Shown here piece after piece: positions 17,216 to 26,386 of a stretch of DNA of 64,000 bases; the stretch's first letter is position 1, and each line of letters opens with the position of its first letter. Made by a program: the position numbers and the translations under genes. Where the stretch lies: assembly GCF_002968015.1 (NCBI RefSeq), contig NZ_PUIP01000006.1:124001-188000 (forward strand). The letters run 5' to 3'. Below the pieces are notes generated by a model. The model made no database searches. It was not told the DNA's origin and saw only the letters and a program-made list of their open reading frames with translations. Source of the DNA: Massilia phosphatilytica (lineage in GTDB: Bacteria; Pseudomonadota; Gammaproteobacteria; Burkholderiales; Burkholderiaceae_D).

Positions 17216-17444
17216 GGCAACGTCGGTACCGGCATGGCAATGGAAACTGGGCCCGACGACAAGACGACTTGCCCCATGAACGCATCCATACGATCGAACG
17301 TATGGACAACAATCATTCGCCCATCCAATTTACATTTAGCGGACCCTGCACACTGGACGAGGCTAGGGGTTTCCTTGCGTCTCGTCATGCACGGAGGCGC
17401 AACTGATGTGGCGCGACTGCGCCAACGCTGTTTCTCCGCGCGCT
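17216..17444. other. AT-richer gap between lipase and immunity genes
   Basis: 229 bp between the lipase stop and the immunity start. Base composition is much lower in GC than the window. Short open frames exist on both strands, but none has a ribosome site or recognisable protein. The gap contains a perfect inverted repeat at 17285-17306 and is long enough to hold a separate promoter for the immunity gene. Confidence 0.5.
17285..17306. repeat. Perfect 8-bp inverted repeat between effector and immunity genes
   Basis: TCCATACG, six bases (ATCGAA), CGTATGGA. There is no T-run after either arm, so an operator or an RNA-stabilising hairpin is more likely than a terminator. Confidence 0.6.
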
Positions 17445-19109
17445 TCATTGCAGCTTCTGAACCAGTTTGACGATCAGGTGCTTTGTTAACATCAGGATGG
17501 CATCATTGTTGTATGCGCCCTGATGGTCGATTCCACGCACGTCGAACGACTGGCTCACCTTTCCGCGTGGGCCGGCTCCAGACTGATGTGGAACAGTGCC
17601 GTCGCCAGCGACGTCCTGGCGTGCGGGGACAAAGTGGAGATCACTACGTCCTTCCACGCGCACGCGTCGCCCGCCACTTGGGCCATAACCCGTCCAGTTC
17701 GCCGCCTTGATATTTGATTCTGTAAACACGGCACCGGCAGCCGGGTCCCGTCCGACCCACCGCACGGCGCCGAACGACATATGTTCTGGATCGGCGCCGT
17801 AAAATGCGTACGTGTTCGGGTGGTAATACGTATCCAGGACCTTGCGGTGGAACCGCTCGGCCTCATCGAGGGCTCGGCGTAAAACGTCGACGACCTCGGT
17901 ATCGTTAAATTGCTTGGCCGGGTCTGCGAGCACGGGGTCGATCAACCTGTACCAGGAATGGGTATCACGGTACATTTCATATGGATCACCCGCAGGCAAA
18001 TGCACCACCTCACGCGGCACATCTTTATTGTTGATCTTATTGACCAGGCAGATGTGCAGCCAGGGCTGCGGATAAAGATGATTGGGTAGCAGCTGCAGAG
18101 CGCCGGGTGAGACGGCCATCACTGGCATCGTGTCCTTGGGCTGTTCACCGAGGATTTCGGCGACGTGCTCTGCCTTGATATTGTCCACCTGCCCATTACT
18201 AGGGCTCCACTTCTCGGTACCGCATGCAATGCGGCGATAGCACGCAGGTGCGCCAAGGGCAGGCATTGCACCATGGATGACGCCCAAGATTTGCGCCGGA
18301 ATCTGCTTTGCGCAAGCACGAGCAACCAATCCACCCATCGAGTGGGTAACGAGAATCACCTGCTGGCATTCGCGCTTGCGCTCAGTCCAGAAAGAAATGA
18401 TCCGCTCGATTCGCTTCCGTAACCATTTGGCCGACTCGTCGCATGACTCGAGCCAATTGTAGCCACAAGCATAAACCGGATAGTAATACCCCGCGTGCTT
18501 TTCCAACTCCTCCTCCGTCACCCTGGCAATACTGCGCACGCCCCATTTCGCTGGGTCGCACGCCATCACGTCCTTCCAATGGCTGCATATCACACGAACG
18601 TTATCCAGCGGATCCATCTCGAACGTGTGATTGAGCCCAACATGCAAGCCGTATAGCAGCCTGCCATACGAATCCCAATGAACTTCTCCCCACCAGCGCT
18701 GCCGCACCTCGGCCTCGGTCGTACCGTAATTGCGTGCGTCCAGCGGCAAGTGGATATCGCCACGGTTATCCACCTCGAGCGTTCGTGCATTGAGAATCTG
18801 TTGACGCTTCTTGGGATCGAACTCCTTCCACTTCCGCGCCGTCTTCAATCCCTCGAACGTCCCATTCGGCGCCCGCCACGCCGGCTCGCCCGGATCCAGC
18901 ACCTCATTCGCCCTTTTCGCCGGACTGGTCGCCGCCCGCAAATTGCTCCCCATGATCCCCGGCACGACGATGACGGGAATGACTTTCGACGGCGGCAACG
19001 TGAACAGGCCGCGTGTCGTGAACGAGGTCGGGGTCAGGACGGTTCGGCCGGTCCAGCTGCCGTCGGGCTGCGGGACGAGGTTCGGCAAGGGGCGGGTCGG
19101 GTCTGCCAT
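17445..19109 (-). CDS. Putative T6SS lipase effector (Tle-type alpha/beta hydrolase)
   Basis: 554 residues, no signal peptide. The N-terminal strand VIPVIVVPGIMGSNLRA is typical of PGAP1/LCAT-like lipases. The nucleophile elbow is VTHSMGGLVARA (Ser257). A candidate Asp503 lies in AGDGTVPHQS and a candidate His529 in GIDHQGAY, completing a triad in the right order. It sits between vgrG (42 bp upstream) and a Tli4-like immunity gene, the standard order for a VgrG-delivered lipase toxin that attacks membrane phospholipids of neighbouring cells. The elbow reads THSMG, not the strict GxSxG. Base composition is lower in GC than vgrG, as is usual for exchanged toxin genes. The exact Tle subfamily is not settled by eye. 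Confidence 0.8.
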   Translation of the reverse strand: MADPTRPLPNLVPQPDGSWTGRTVLTPTSFTTRGLFTLPPSKVIPVIVVPGIMGSNLRAATSPAKRANEVLDPGEPAWRAPNGTFEGLKTARKWKEFDPKKRQQILNARTLEVDNRGDIHLPLDARNYGTTEAEVRQRWWGEVHWDSYGRLLYGLHVGLNHTFEMDPLDNVRVICSHWKDVMACDPAKWGVRSIARVTEEELEKHAGYYYPVYACGYNWLESCDESAKWLRKRIERIISFWTERKRECQQVILVTHSMGGLVARACAKQIPAQILGVIHGAMPALGAPACYRRIACGTEKWSPSNGQVDNIKAEHVAEILGEQPKDTMPVMAVSPGALQLLPNHLYPQPWLHICLVNKINNKDVPREVVHLPAGDPYEMYRDTHSWYRLIDPVLADPAKQFNDTEVVDVLRRALDEAERFHRKVLDTYYHPNTYAFYGADPEHMSFGAVRWVGRDPAAGAVFTESNIKAANWTGYGPSGGRRVRVEGRSDLHFVPARQDVAGDGTVPHQSGAGPRGKVSQSFDVRGIDHQGAYNNDAILMLTKHLIVKLVQKLQ

Positions 19110-19151
19110 GCGCGCTCCGTAGTCTGGGTTGAGTTTGCGTAAAGTTCGGGC

Positions 19152-21962
19152 TCAGCGGGCCGTGTCGTCGTCGGGAAGGAAGGCCATGTCGACGTCGCCG
19201 ATCATTTCTCCGATCAGCAATGACGTCCGGCCCTGTTCGTCGGTGCGTCCGGTGACGGTGCGGCCGTCTTCGAACGTCGCCTTGTAGCGTTGGTTCGGGA
19301 CCGGCTTGCCGGTCTGCTGGTGCCGCAGCACCACGTATTCGTCCGTGTGCAGGTGCGAGGTCGGCATGCGCACACCGGCCGGTGTCGCGCCGCCGGGGCC
19401 GACCAGGTCGTGTTCCGTCGCCTTGAAGACCTGGCGGCCGCTCGTCTGCTGGGTCACCGTACCGTCGGCCCAGTCGGTCTGCGCGCCCGGCGCGATGATT
19501 TTCACGGCCGGCGCCTCCAGTTCGATGCGTTCGGCGGCGATCAGGCTGATGCGGCCGGCCGACTTGATCTGGATATTGCCGACGTGCGTGTGCACGACGA
19601 TGTCGCCGCGGCCCGCGACGAGCCGCACGCCCAGTTCGTGGGCGAACAGGCTCAGGCGCCGCGCGGCGCGCACGAAGATGTTGGCCCCGGCCGCGACCTC
19701 GACGTCGCCCGCGCTGACGACGTCCACCTTGCCGCTCGCGCCCAGCGCCAGGTTGTCGTTGCTGGCGACGATGACGCCGTTCGGCGCCGTCGCGGCCAGG
19801 ATCGGCTCGCCGCCGCCCATCGCGCCTTCCGCGACGTTGCTGCCCGCGTGCCAGCGCTTCAGCTTGTCGACGAGGACGGCGAGGCGCTTGCCCGTCGGTT
19901 CGTCGTCCGTGTGGACGGCCGCCAGCTTGCCCACTTCGTCGAGGATGCCCTGCATGACGTCGGCCAGGCCCGCCAGGCCGGCGCGGTCGAGCTGGCCGCC
20001 TTCCGCCTGCGGGCTGGCCTCGGCGCTGATCAGCACACCCTGGGCCCCGCGCACGGCGACGGACAGGTCGCTGCGCAGCTCGGCGCCCTCCCCGCGCGGC
20101 GTGCCGGTGCCGTCGGCGCGCGGACGCGTCAGCCAGCCGAGGTTCAGCTCCGACGTGCCGTGGTCGCTGGCCAGCTGGGCGCTGATCTCGCCGCGCGTGT
20201 CGTCGAAGCGCAGCTGGTTACCGCGTGCGCCCTGGATCTCATGGGTACGCGTGCCGGACACGTAGCGGTTGCCCGGCAGCGGGCCCGCCTGGCTGAACGC
20301 GGGCGGCGCCGTGCGCTGGTTGTACAGCTGGGCGAGGATGATCGGACGGTCCGGGTCGCCGCCGAGGAAGGCCACCAGCACTTCGGAACCCACGCGCGGC
20401 AGCGCCAGCGCGCCGGCCTGCTGCTGGCTGCCATTGCCGTTGCCGGCCCAGTTGGACGCCACGCGCACCCACGCCGAATCGGCCGGCGAATCGGACGCGC
20501 CGGCGCCGTGCGCGTGGCGGTGGTCGGCGGTACGCATGCCGGGAAACCGGATTTTCACGCGCCCCAGCGCATCGCAATGGACGTCCTCGCCGGCTGGCCC
20601 GACGACGAGGGCGCTCTGCAGCTGCGGCTGCGGCAGGTCCGTGCGCGGGTCGTAGGCGGGCACGATGCGAATCCCGCGCCGTACGGCGGAAAAGCTCACG
20701 CGCACGCGCGCCTGGCCGTCGCCGGCGCGCGGAGCCGGCAGCGCGCCCAGGGCCGCGTCCGCGGACAGGTGCTGCGCGTGGCGGTCGCGCTCGAGATCGG
20801 GATTGCGCGGCAGGTTGTTGTCGGCCACGACATGCAGCTCCGTGATCACGAAATCGCGTTCGGCCGCGGGGTGGGTGTCGATCTCCGGATGGCCTTCGAG
20901 CGAAAAATACTGGCCGGCGCCGAAGTCCCGCACGCTGCCCTCGCCCTGGAAGCATTTCGATTCGAATTCGTGGCGGCTCATGCGTACTTGACCGAGACGC
21001 CACTGGTCGAGGGCGTCGTTGCCGGCATGCGGCATCTCGATCAGGTAATCGTCCAGCGAGGCGGCGAGCGCGTTGCCGCTCGGGCCCTGGTCGGCGCTGC
21101 TGCGCGCGGTGGCCGTCATGAATTGCGCCGCGCCGGGATTCTTGTAGTCCCAGCTGTGGCGCGTCGCGACGCCCGGCTGCAGGCGGCGCGCGGCGCGCCA
21201 CGCTTGAATCGTGTCGCGGCCATCCGCCAAGCTGTCGCGGTGGTAGCGCACCGTGCCTGCCGCGTTCTGTGGCAGGCTGTTCGCATCGTTGAACAGCACC
21301 AGCGTGTGCGCGGGCGTGCGGTCGTGCGCGGGATCGACGGGGCTGCGGCGGCTGCGGCCCGGCCGGAACACCCACGCGATGCCGCGCCGCTTGAGCAGGC
21401 GGCGCACGAATGCGGCGTCGGATTCGTTGTACTGCATGGTCTGTTCGCGCGGCGGGAACTGGCGCATGTCGAACAGCGGGTCGAGTTCCAGCTCGAAAGC
21501 GTTCGCCAGCACCGTATTCGACTGGCGCCACTCGTCGCACAGTACCTGCACGATCTCCAGTTCGTTCTGGTAGCGGAAGACGCGGCTGTTGGTGCGCTTT
21601 TCCATCACGGCGAACACGTCACGCAGCACAAGCTCGTAGCCGGCCAGGCCGCCGTCGGCGTCGCCCGCACGCGCCTCGGTGACGATGCCGCACACGCTGC
21701 GCAGTTGCCCGCGGTCGGTGACGAACTGTAGTTCGGCCGGCAGCGCGATCAGGTCTTTCAGCGCGATGTGCGGGCTGCTGGCAAGGCAGGCGACGCGGTA
21801 GTCGATGCCGCCGCAGATCGCCTCATGGCCCACGACCCGCTGGGGCAGCAGCACATCCTCCGCGAGCTGGCCGCCGTGGGCCAGGCGCAGGCGCAACGGC
21901 CGATGCGCGGTGCTCAGGACCTTCTCGTGCTGCAGAACCCGCAGGAACTCGCTCGCGCTTTC
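19152..21962 (-). CDS. vgrG: Type VI secretion spike protein VgrG with C-terminal extension
   Basis: 936 residues from a GTG at 21962, chosen because GGAG stands five bases upstream; a GTG seven codons earlier lacks a site. Parts in order: gp27-like base (about 1-370), gp5-like OB fold (VKIRFPG, SAWVRVASNWAG, LPRVGSEVLVAFLGGDPDRPIIL), a DUF2345-type beta-helix region (about 600-860) and a final 70-residue extension (YVVLRHQQTGKPVPNQRY ... GRTDEQGRTSLL). That extension looks like a transthyretin/carboxypeptidase-regulatory-like sandwich. VgrG tips the T6SS needle. The extension probably docks the lipase encoded next. No other T6SS structural gene is in the window, so this is an orphan VgrG module. 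Confidence 0.95.
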   Translation of the reverse strand, partial: ESASEFLRVLQHEKVLSTAHRPLRLRLAHGGQLAEDVLLPQRVVGHEAICGGIDYRVACLASSPHIALKDLIALPAELQFVTDRGQLRSVCGIVTEARAGDADGGLAGYELVLRDVFAVMEKRTNSRVFRYQNELEIVQVLCDEWRQSNTVLANAFELELDPLFDMRQFPPREQTMQYNESDAAFVRRLLKRRGIAWVFRPGRSRRSPVDPAHDRTPAHTLVLFNDANSLPQNAAGTVRYHRDSLADGRDTIQAWRAARRLQPGVATRHSWDYKNPGAAQFMTATARSSADQGPSGNALAASLDDYLIEMPHAGNDALDQWRLGQVRMSRHEFESKCFQGEGSVRDFGAGQYFSLEGHPEIDTHPAAERDFVITELHVVADNNLPRNPDLERDRHAQHLSADAALGALPAPRAGDGQARVRVSFSAVRRGIRIVPAYDPRTDLPQPQLQSALVVGPAGEDVHCDALGRVKIRFPGMRTADHRHAHGAGASDSPADSAWVRVASNWAGNGNGSQQQAGALALPRVGSEVLVAFLGGDPDRPIILAQLYNQRTAPPAFSQAGPLPGNRYVSGTRTHEIQGARGNQLRFDDTRGEISAQLASDHGTSELNLGWLTRPRADGTGTPRGEGAELRSDLSVAVRGAQGVLISAEASPQAEGGQLDRAGLAGLADVMQGILDEVGKLAAVHTDDEPTGKRLAVLVDKLKRWHAGSNVAEGAMGGGEPILAATAPNGVIVASNDNLALGASGKVDVVSAGDVEVAAGANIFVRAARRLSLFAHELGVRLVAGRGDIVVHTHVGNIQIKSAGRISLIAAERIELEAPAVKIIAPGAQTDWADGTVTQQTSGRQVFKATEHDLVGPGGATPAGVRMPTSHLHTDEYVVLRHQQTGKPVPNQRYKATFEDGRTVTGRTDEQGRTSLLIGEMIGDVDMAFLPDDDTAR

Positions 21963-22223
21963 CACTGTCTCTCCCGTGAACACGCCGCAGCCGCGGCACG
22001 AGCATGGATTCTTCCATGCTTCAACCGGCGCGAGATTAACGTGCGTCAGGGTGTACGGGAGCGAACTTCAGCGCATGCGGATGGTCCCACGCAGCGCGCC
22101 GCGCGGGTGCGCACGACGGGCCGGAGAACACGATGGAACCGGGAGCGCGTCGGCGCGGTCGCGCCGTCATGAGGGCCGGGTAGGACCCATGTGCCTCATG
22201 CGCGCCGCTTAGTCAGACCAGCA
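21963..22223. other. Intergenic region upstream of vgrG
   Basis: About 260 bp between vgrG (start at 21962, minus strand) and the end of tatD. It should contain the promoter of the vgrG-lipase unit. I found no convincing -35/-10 pair, hairpin or coding signal. Confidence 0.4.
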
Positions 22224-23024
22224 TCAGTCCAGCAGCGCGGCCATCCGCGGCAGCGTCGCCAGCGCGTTCGCATGCGTCGCCGCGCGCACGGTGTCCGGGT
22301 CGAGCGCGCGCAGGTCGGCCAGTGCGGCACCGATCGCGGGCAATTGCTCCGGGCTGTTGCGGCCCGGGTGGACCCACGCGGGGGAGATGTCGGGCGCGTC
22401 CGTCTCCAGCACGATGGACTCCAGCGGCAGGTCGACCGCCAGCCGGCGGATCTGCAGCGCGCGCGTAAAGGTCATGGCGCCGCCGAAGCCGAGGTGGAAG
22501 CCCGCGTCGATGAACGCCTTCGCCTGCTGGAAGCTGCCGTTGAACGCGTGCGCGATGCCGCCCGCCGGCCGGATCTGGCGCACGTGCTTCAGCACCTGGT
22601 CCTGCGAGCGGCGCACGTGCGTGAGGACCGGGAGTTCGAAATCGCGCGCGATGCGCAGCTGCTCGCGCAGGAAGCGTTCCTGCTTCTCGCGCATGGCGGG
22701 TTCGCACAGCATCGGGATGAAGAAATCCAGCCCGATCTCGCCGATGGCCACGAAGTTCGGATCCGCCAGCGACGCCTCGACCTGGCGCCGCAGTTCGGCG
22801 AGGTCGTCGTCCGTGGCCTGCGGCACGTAGATCGGGTGGATGCCCAGCGCATAGCTGGCGTTGGGCAGGCCGCCCGCCAGGCCCCGCACGACGTCGAAAT
22901 TATCGCGCGCGACGGCCGGTATCACGATCATGCCGACCCCGAGCTCCCCCGCCCGCCGGGCGATGTCACCCGACTCCGTGCCAAATTCGTGGGCGTCGAG
23001 GTGGCAGTGGGTGTCGATCCACAT
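22224..23024 (-). CDS. tatD: TatD family metal-dependent DNase/hydrolase
   Basis: 266 residues forming the TatD TIM barrel: the metal-binding DTHCHLD near the N-terminus, IGEIGLDF with the bridging Glu, a middle His in PVLTHVRRS, and LETDAPDISP with the C-terminal Asp. TatD proteins are Mg2+-dependent 3'-5' exonucleases linked to DNA repair. The gene begins six bases after lolD and is the last of the lolC-lolD-tatD operon. Confidence 0.93.
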   Translation of the reverse strand: MWIDTHCHLDAHEFGTESGDIARRAGELGVGMIVIPAVARDNFDVVRGLAGGLPNASYALGIHPIYVPQATDDDLAELRRQVEASLADPNFVAIGEIGLDFFIPMLCEPAMREKQERFLREQLRIARDFELPVLTHVRRSQDQVLKHVRQIRPAGGIAHAFNGSFQQAKAFIDAGFHLGFGGAMTFTRALQIRRLAVDLPLESIVLETDAPDISPAWVHPGRNSPEQLPAIGAALADLRALDPDTVRAATHANALATLPRMAALLD

Positions 23025-23030
23025 CGGGCG

Positions 23031-23726
23031 TCAGGCCGGCTGCAGGCCATGCTCCGTCATGCGCAGCACACGGTCGCAGCGGCCCGCCAGCTCCGGGTCG
23101 TGGGTGACGATGACGAAGGCGGTGCCGAGGGTCTTCGACAGTTCCAGCATCAGGTCGAAGATGCCCTGCGCCGTCGAGTGGTCGAGGTTACCGGTCGGTT
23201 CATCGGCAAGCACGCAGGCCGGTTCCGTGACGAGGGCGCGGGCCAATGCCACGCGCTGGCGCTCGCCACCGGACAATTCGCCCGGCCGGTGGATGGCGCG
23301 CTTCGTGAGGCCCACGCGCGCGAGGATCGCCTCGGCGCGCGCGACGGCGTCCTCGCGCTTCACGCGGCGGATCAACAGGGGCATCGCGACGTTGTCCAGC
23401 GCCGTGAACTCGGGCAGCAGATGGTGGAACTGGTAGACGAAGCCGAGCGAGCGGTTGCGCAGTTCGCCGCGGCGCGTCTCGGACAAGGTGGCGAAGTCCT
23501 CGCCTTGCAGGCTCACGCTGCCCGTGCTGGGCGTGTCCAGCCCGCCGAGGATATGCAGCAGGGTCGACTTGCCTGAACCGGACGCGCCCACGATGGCCAC
23601 GCGCTCGCCGCGGGCGATGGAAAAATCGATGTTGTCCAGCACCTGGACCGAGTAGTCGCCCTGGCGGAAGGTCTTGCCGACGTTGCGGCAGGCCAGGACG
23701 GCCGTGGCTACTTTCATGTCATTCAT
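23031..23726 (-). CDS. lolD: Lipoprotein-releasing ABC transporter ATPase LolD
   Basis: 231 residues. Walker [10 protein letters not shown], the signature [10 protein letters not shown] and Walker [12 protein letters not shown] are all intact. It powers extraction of outer-membrane lipoproteins from the inner membrane onto LolA. The start at 23726 overlaps the end of lolC by eight bases and has GGAGG nine bases upstream; an ATG three codons later is possible. Gene order with the permease confirms LolD over other MacB-like ATPases. Confidence 0.95.
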   Translation of the reverse strand: MNDMKVATAVLACRNVGKTFRQGDYSVQVLDNIDFSIARGERVAIVGASGSGKSTLLHILGGLDTPSTGSVSLQGEDFATLSETRRGELRNRSLGFVYQFHHLLPEFTALDNVAMPLLIRRVKREDAVARAEAILARVGLTKRAIHRPGELSGGERQRVALARALVTEPACVLADEPTGNLDHSTAQGIFDLMLELSKTLGTAFVIVTHDPELAGRCDRVLRMTEHGLQPA

Positions 23727-24984
23727 AACGCAGTGCCTCCGCCGGTTTGACGCGCGACGCGGACCAGCTGGGGTAGATGGTCGCGACGAAGGCCAGCAGC
23801 ACGGAAACGCCGCCGATCTTGAAGACGTCCGGCCAGCGCAGGTCGGACGGGATTTCGCTGATCAGGTAGATGTCCTTGGACAGGAACTGAACGCCCAGCA
23901 GGCGTTCGATGAACGGGACGATGACGTCGATGTTCAGCGCCACCAGCACGCCGAGGCCGACGCCGGCCGCGGTGCCCATGATGCCGACGAGGGCGCCCTG
24001 GATCATGAAGATCTTCGTGATCGAGCGGGGCGATGCGCCGAGGGTGCGGAGGATGGCGATGTCGGGCTGCTTGTCGGTCACCGTCATGACGAGGGTCGAC
24101 ACGAGGTTGAACGCGGCCACGGCGATGATCAACGTGAGGATGATGAACATCATGCGCTTTTCCGTCTGCACGGCGGCGAACCAGTTGGCGTTCAGCTGCG
24201 ACCAGTCGCGCATGATCAGGTCGCCCGACATGCTGCGCTTGAGTTCCTGCGCGACGAACGGGGCCTCGTGCATGTCGGCGATGCGCAGCCGCAGGCCGTT
24301 CGGCGCATCGATGCGCACCATGCGCTGCGCGTCCTCGATATTGATGAAGGCGAGCGCCGAATCGAATTCGTAATGGCCGGCCTCGAAGATGCCGCTCACG
24401 GTGAACACGCGCGAGCGCGGCACCATGCCGGCCGGCGTCGTCTGGCCCTGCGCCAGCAGCATGTTGACCTTGTCGCCGATGCCCACGCCGAGCGAGCGCG
24501 CCAGCGCGTAGCCGATCACGATGTTGTACTCCCCGGACTTGAGGCTGTCGATGCTGCCCTGGCGAATCTTCTTCGCGACGTCCGACACCTTGTGCTCTTC
24601 GGACGGCAGGATGCCGCGGATGACGGCCGGCTTCATCGTGTCCTCGCGTACCAGCAGGCCCTGCGTCTCGACGAACGGTGCGGCGCCGCGCACGGCCGGG
24701 TTGCGGAAGGCTTCCTGCTCGGCCTGGCGCCAGTTCGGCATCGAGCCGGTGGCGTCGAACACTTCGATGTGGGCGAGCACGGACAGCATGCGGTCGGTGA
24801 CCTCTTTCTGGAACCCGTTCATCACCGACAGCACGACGATCAGGGCGGCCACGCCGAGGGCGATGCCGGACACGGAGATCAGCGAGATGAAGGAAATGAA
24901 GCTGTTGCGGCTGCTGCGCTTGCCGGCGCGCGTGTAGCGCAGGCCGACCAGCCATTCGTACGGCAGTTTGTGGATGAGGCTCAT
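23719..24984 (-). CDS. lolC: Lipoprotein-releasing ABC transporter permease LolC/E
   Basis: 421 residues from [11 protein letters not shown], with GGAG upstream; an earlier in-frame start at 25032 is unlikely. FtsX/MacB-type permease: TM1 near 30-50 ([20 protein letters not shown]), a large periplasmic domain with the MacB_PCD core, and three C-terminal TM helices (about 270-410). Only one permease gene is present, so it may form a homodimeric LolF-like complex, or the partner is elsewhere. First gene of the operon with lolD and tatD. Confidence 0.94.
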   Translation of the reverse strand: MSLIHKLPYEWLVGLRYTRAGKRSSRNSFISFISLISVSGIALGVAALIVVLSVMNGFQKEVTDRMLSVLAHIEVFDATGSMPNWRQAEQEAFRNPAVRGAAPFVETQGLLVREDTMKPAVIRGILPSEEHKVSDVAKKIRQGSIDSLKSGEYNIVIGYALARSLGVGIGDKVNMLLAQGQTTPAGMVPRSRVFTVSGIFEAGHYEFDSALAFINIEDAQRMVRIDAPNGLRLRIADMHEAPFVAQELKRSMSGDLIMRDWSQLNANWFAAVQTEKRMMFIILTLIIAVAAFNLVSTLVMTVTDKQPDIAILRTLGASPRSITKIFMIQGALVGIMGTAAGVGLGVLVALNIDVIVPFIERLLGVQFLSKDIYLISEIPSDLRWPDVFKIGGVSVLLAFVATIYPSWSASRVKPAEALRYE

Positions 24985-25028
24985 GGGCTCCGGGGTAAGT
25001 TCCAGGTACAGGGTCCGCAGTTTGCCAC

Positions 25029-25080
25029 ACAACGCTCATCCATGTGGGGCGTTGTCACAATTGGAAGTACTTTTTCTATC
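25029..25080 (+). promoter_or_regulatory. Promoter with inverted repeat upstream of the ferritin-like genes
   Basis: ACAACGC (25029-25035) and GCGTTGT (25049-25055) form a perfect 7-bp inverted repeat with a 13-base spacer. The right arm overlaps a TTGTCA -35 candidate (25052-25057), followed 17 bases later by TCTATC as a weak -10. The layout suggests a regulator controlling access to the -35. Confidence 0.4.
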
Positions 25081-25149
25081 TTGCACACACTGAAAATGTC
25101 CGGAACTCCGGGCGGCACTCGCGTATCGAACGCAGACAGGAGGCCCACC

Positions 25150-26370
25150 ATGGCATTTTCCGTCTTCGATTCCAAAGGCACGCCGCTCGACCGGCAGCAC
25201 ACCACGTGGCGCGACATGGTGCGCAAGCCGATCAGCAAGCTGGACGACGATGCCTTTACCCGCATGCGCATCATCCTCATGAACGGCATCGAGCTCGAAG
25301 CCCAGCGCTTCTCGCACATGGCCGCGCGCTGCAACATGGCGCTGCGCCAGCCGCTGGCCGACATCAGGCGGGTCGAACAGCACCAGGCCACGATGGTGAA
25401 CTGGCTGCTGTCGCCCGATCACTCGCCGCTCGAGACGACCATCGCCTACGAACAGCTGGCCATCGAGCTGACGGCGAGCGTGGCCCGGGCCGAGCCGGAC
25501 GACTACCTGTCCAGCGTGTACCGCTTCGGGTTGCTGGAAGACTTCGACCATTTGTATCGCTACGCGGCGCTGCTCGACCGCGTCGAGGGCAAGGATGCGA
25601 ACAATATCCTGCAGAGCTATACGGACATCCTCCCCGGCCGCCCCACCGCGGAACACCACCGCACCCCGCGCGACGACCTGCGCATCCCGTACGACCGCAG
25701 CATGGCGACGATGCTCAGCAAGCTGCACGCGCTTACGATCACGGCGGCCGAGGCGCAGACCCACAACTATTACATGAACGTGGGCCCGACGTTCGCCGAC
25801 CCGGTCGCGCGCCAGCTGTATGCGGAGATCGCCTCGGTGGAGGAACAGCACGTGACGCAGTACGAATCGCTGCTGGACCCGACGGAAACCTGGGTCGAGC
25901 AGTGGATGCTGCACGAGGCGAACGAGTGCTACACCTATTACAGCTGCGTCGAGGCGGAGACGAACCACCACGTCAAGGCCGTCTGGGAACGGTGCCTCGA
26001 CTACGAGCTGGGCCACTTCCACCTGGCCGCCGACGCCTTCCGGCGCTACGAGCGGCGCGATCCGGCCGAGATCGTCGGCGAGTTCGCCCATCCGATCCCG
26101 TTCCGCAGCCAGCGCAACTATGTGCGCCAGGTGCTCGCCGCAGAAGTCGACCTGCGCGCGCTCGGCACGCAATTCGTGCCGAAGGCGCACGAGGACCAGG
26201 CCAGCATCGATTATCGCCGGCAGGTGAACAGCGACGGGTCGCCCAGCGAGGCGGTGGCGGCGGGCTATGTCTGGACGCCGGGCACGGAACTCGTCAGCCA
26301 TGGCACCGCCGGAACGACGGCCGTCACGAGGACGCTGCCCGCCAACCAGGGCGGCGTCGTCCAGCCGTGA
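25150..26370 (+). CDS. Ferritin-like helical-bundle protein (first of pair), function unknown
   Basis: 406 residues from the ATG preceded by AGGAGG at six bases; the frame is open far upstream but those codons lie antisense to lolC. Mostly helical, with repeated ligand-like patterns: EQH at 76-78 and 232-234, EDFDH at 130-134, EAQTH at 201-205, and ELGH at 286-289. The EQH element recurs about 156 residues apart, hinting at two fused four-helix bundles. Such motifs suit a di-metal (iron or manganese) centre. The C-terminal 60 residues look disordered. No named family comes to mind. The second ferritin-like gene follows after 16 bp and is surely cotranscribed. Confidence 0.65.
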   Translation: MAFSVFDSKGTPLDRQHTTWRDMVRKPISKLDDDAFTRMRIILMNGIELEAQRFSHMAARCNMALRQPLADIRRVEQHQATMVNWLLSPDHSPLETTIAYEQLAIELTASVARAEPDDYLSSVYRFGLLEDFDHLYRYAALLDRVEGKDANNILQSYTDILPGRPTAEHHRTPRDDLRIPYDRSMATMLSKLHALTITAAEAQTHNYYMNVGPTFADPVARQLYAEIASVEEQHVTQYESLLDPTETWVEQWMLHEANECYTYYSCVEAETNHHVKAVWERCLDYELGHFHLAADAFRRYERRDPAEIVGEFAHPIPFRSQRNYVRQVLAAEVDLRALGTQFVPKAHEDQASIDYRRQVNSDGSPSEAVAAGYVWTPGTELVSHGTAGTTAVTRTLPANQGGVVQP

Positions 26371-26386
26371 ACCGCGAGGAGTCAAC

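Noticed and set aside
17212..17448. A 78-codon minus-strand frame in the gap between lipase and immunity genes
   Set aside because: No ribosome site and no recognisable sequence; it overlaps the inverted repeat, so a regulatory gap is more likely.
19290..21731. An 813-codon plus-strand frame opposite vgrG
   Set aside because: Arg/Ala-rich shadow; VgrG domains are unmistakable on the other strand.
23674..25149. A long N-terminal extension of the first ferritin-like gene
   Set aside because: It runs antisense through lolC, lacks protein character, and AGGAGG marks the ATG at 25150.
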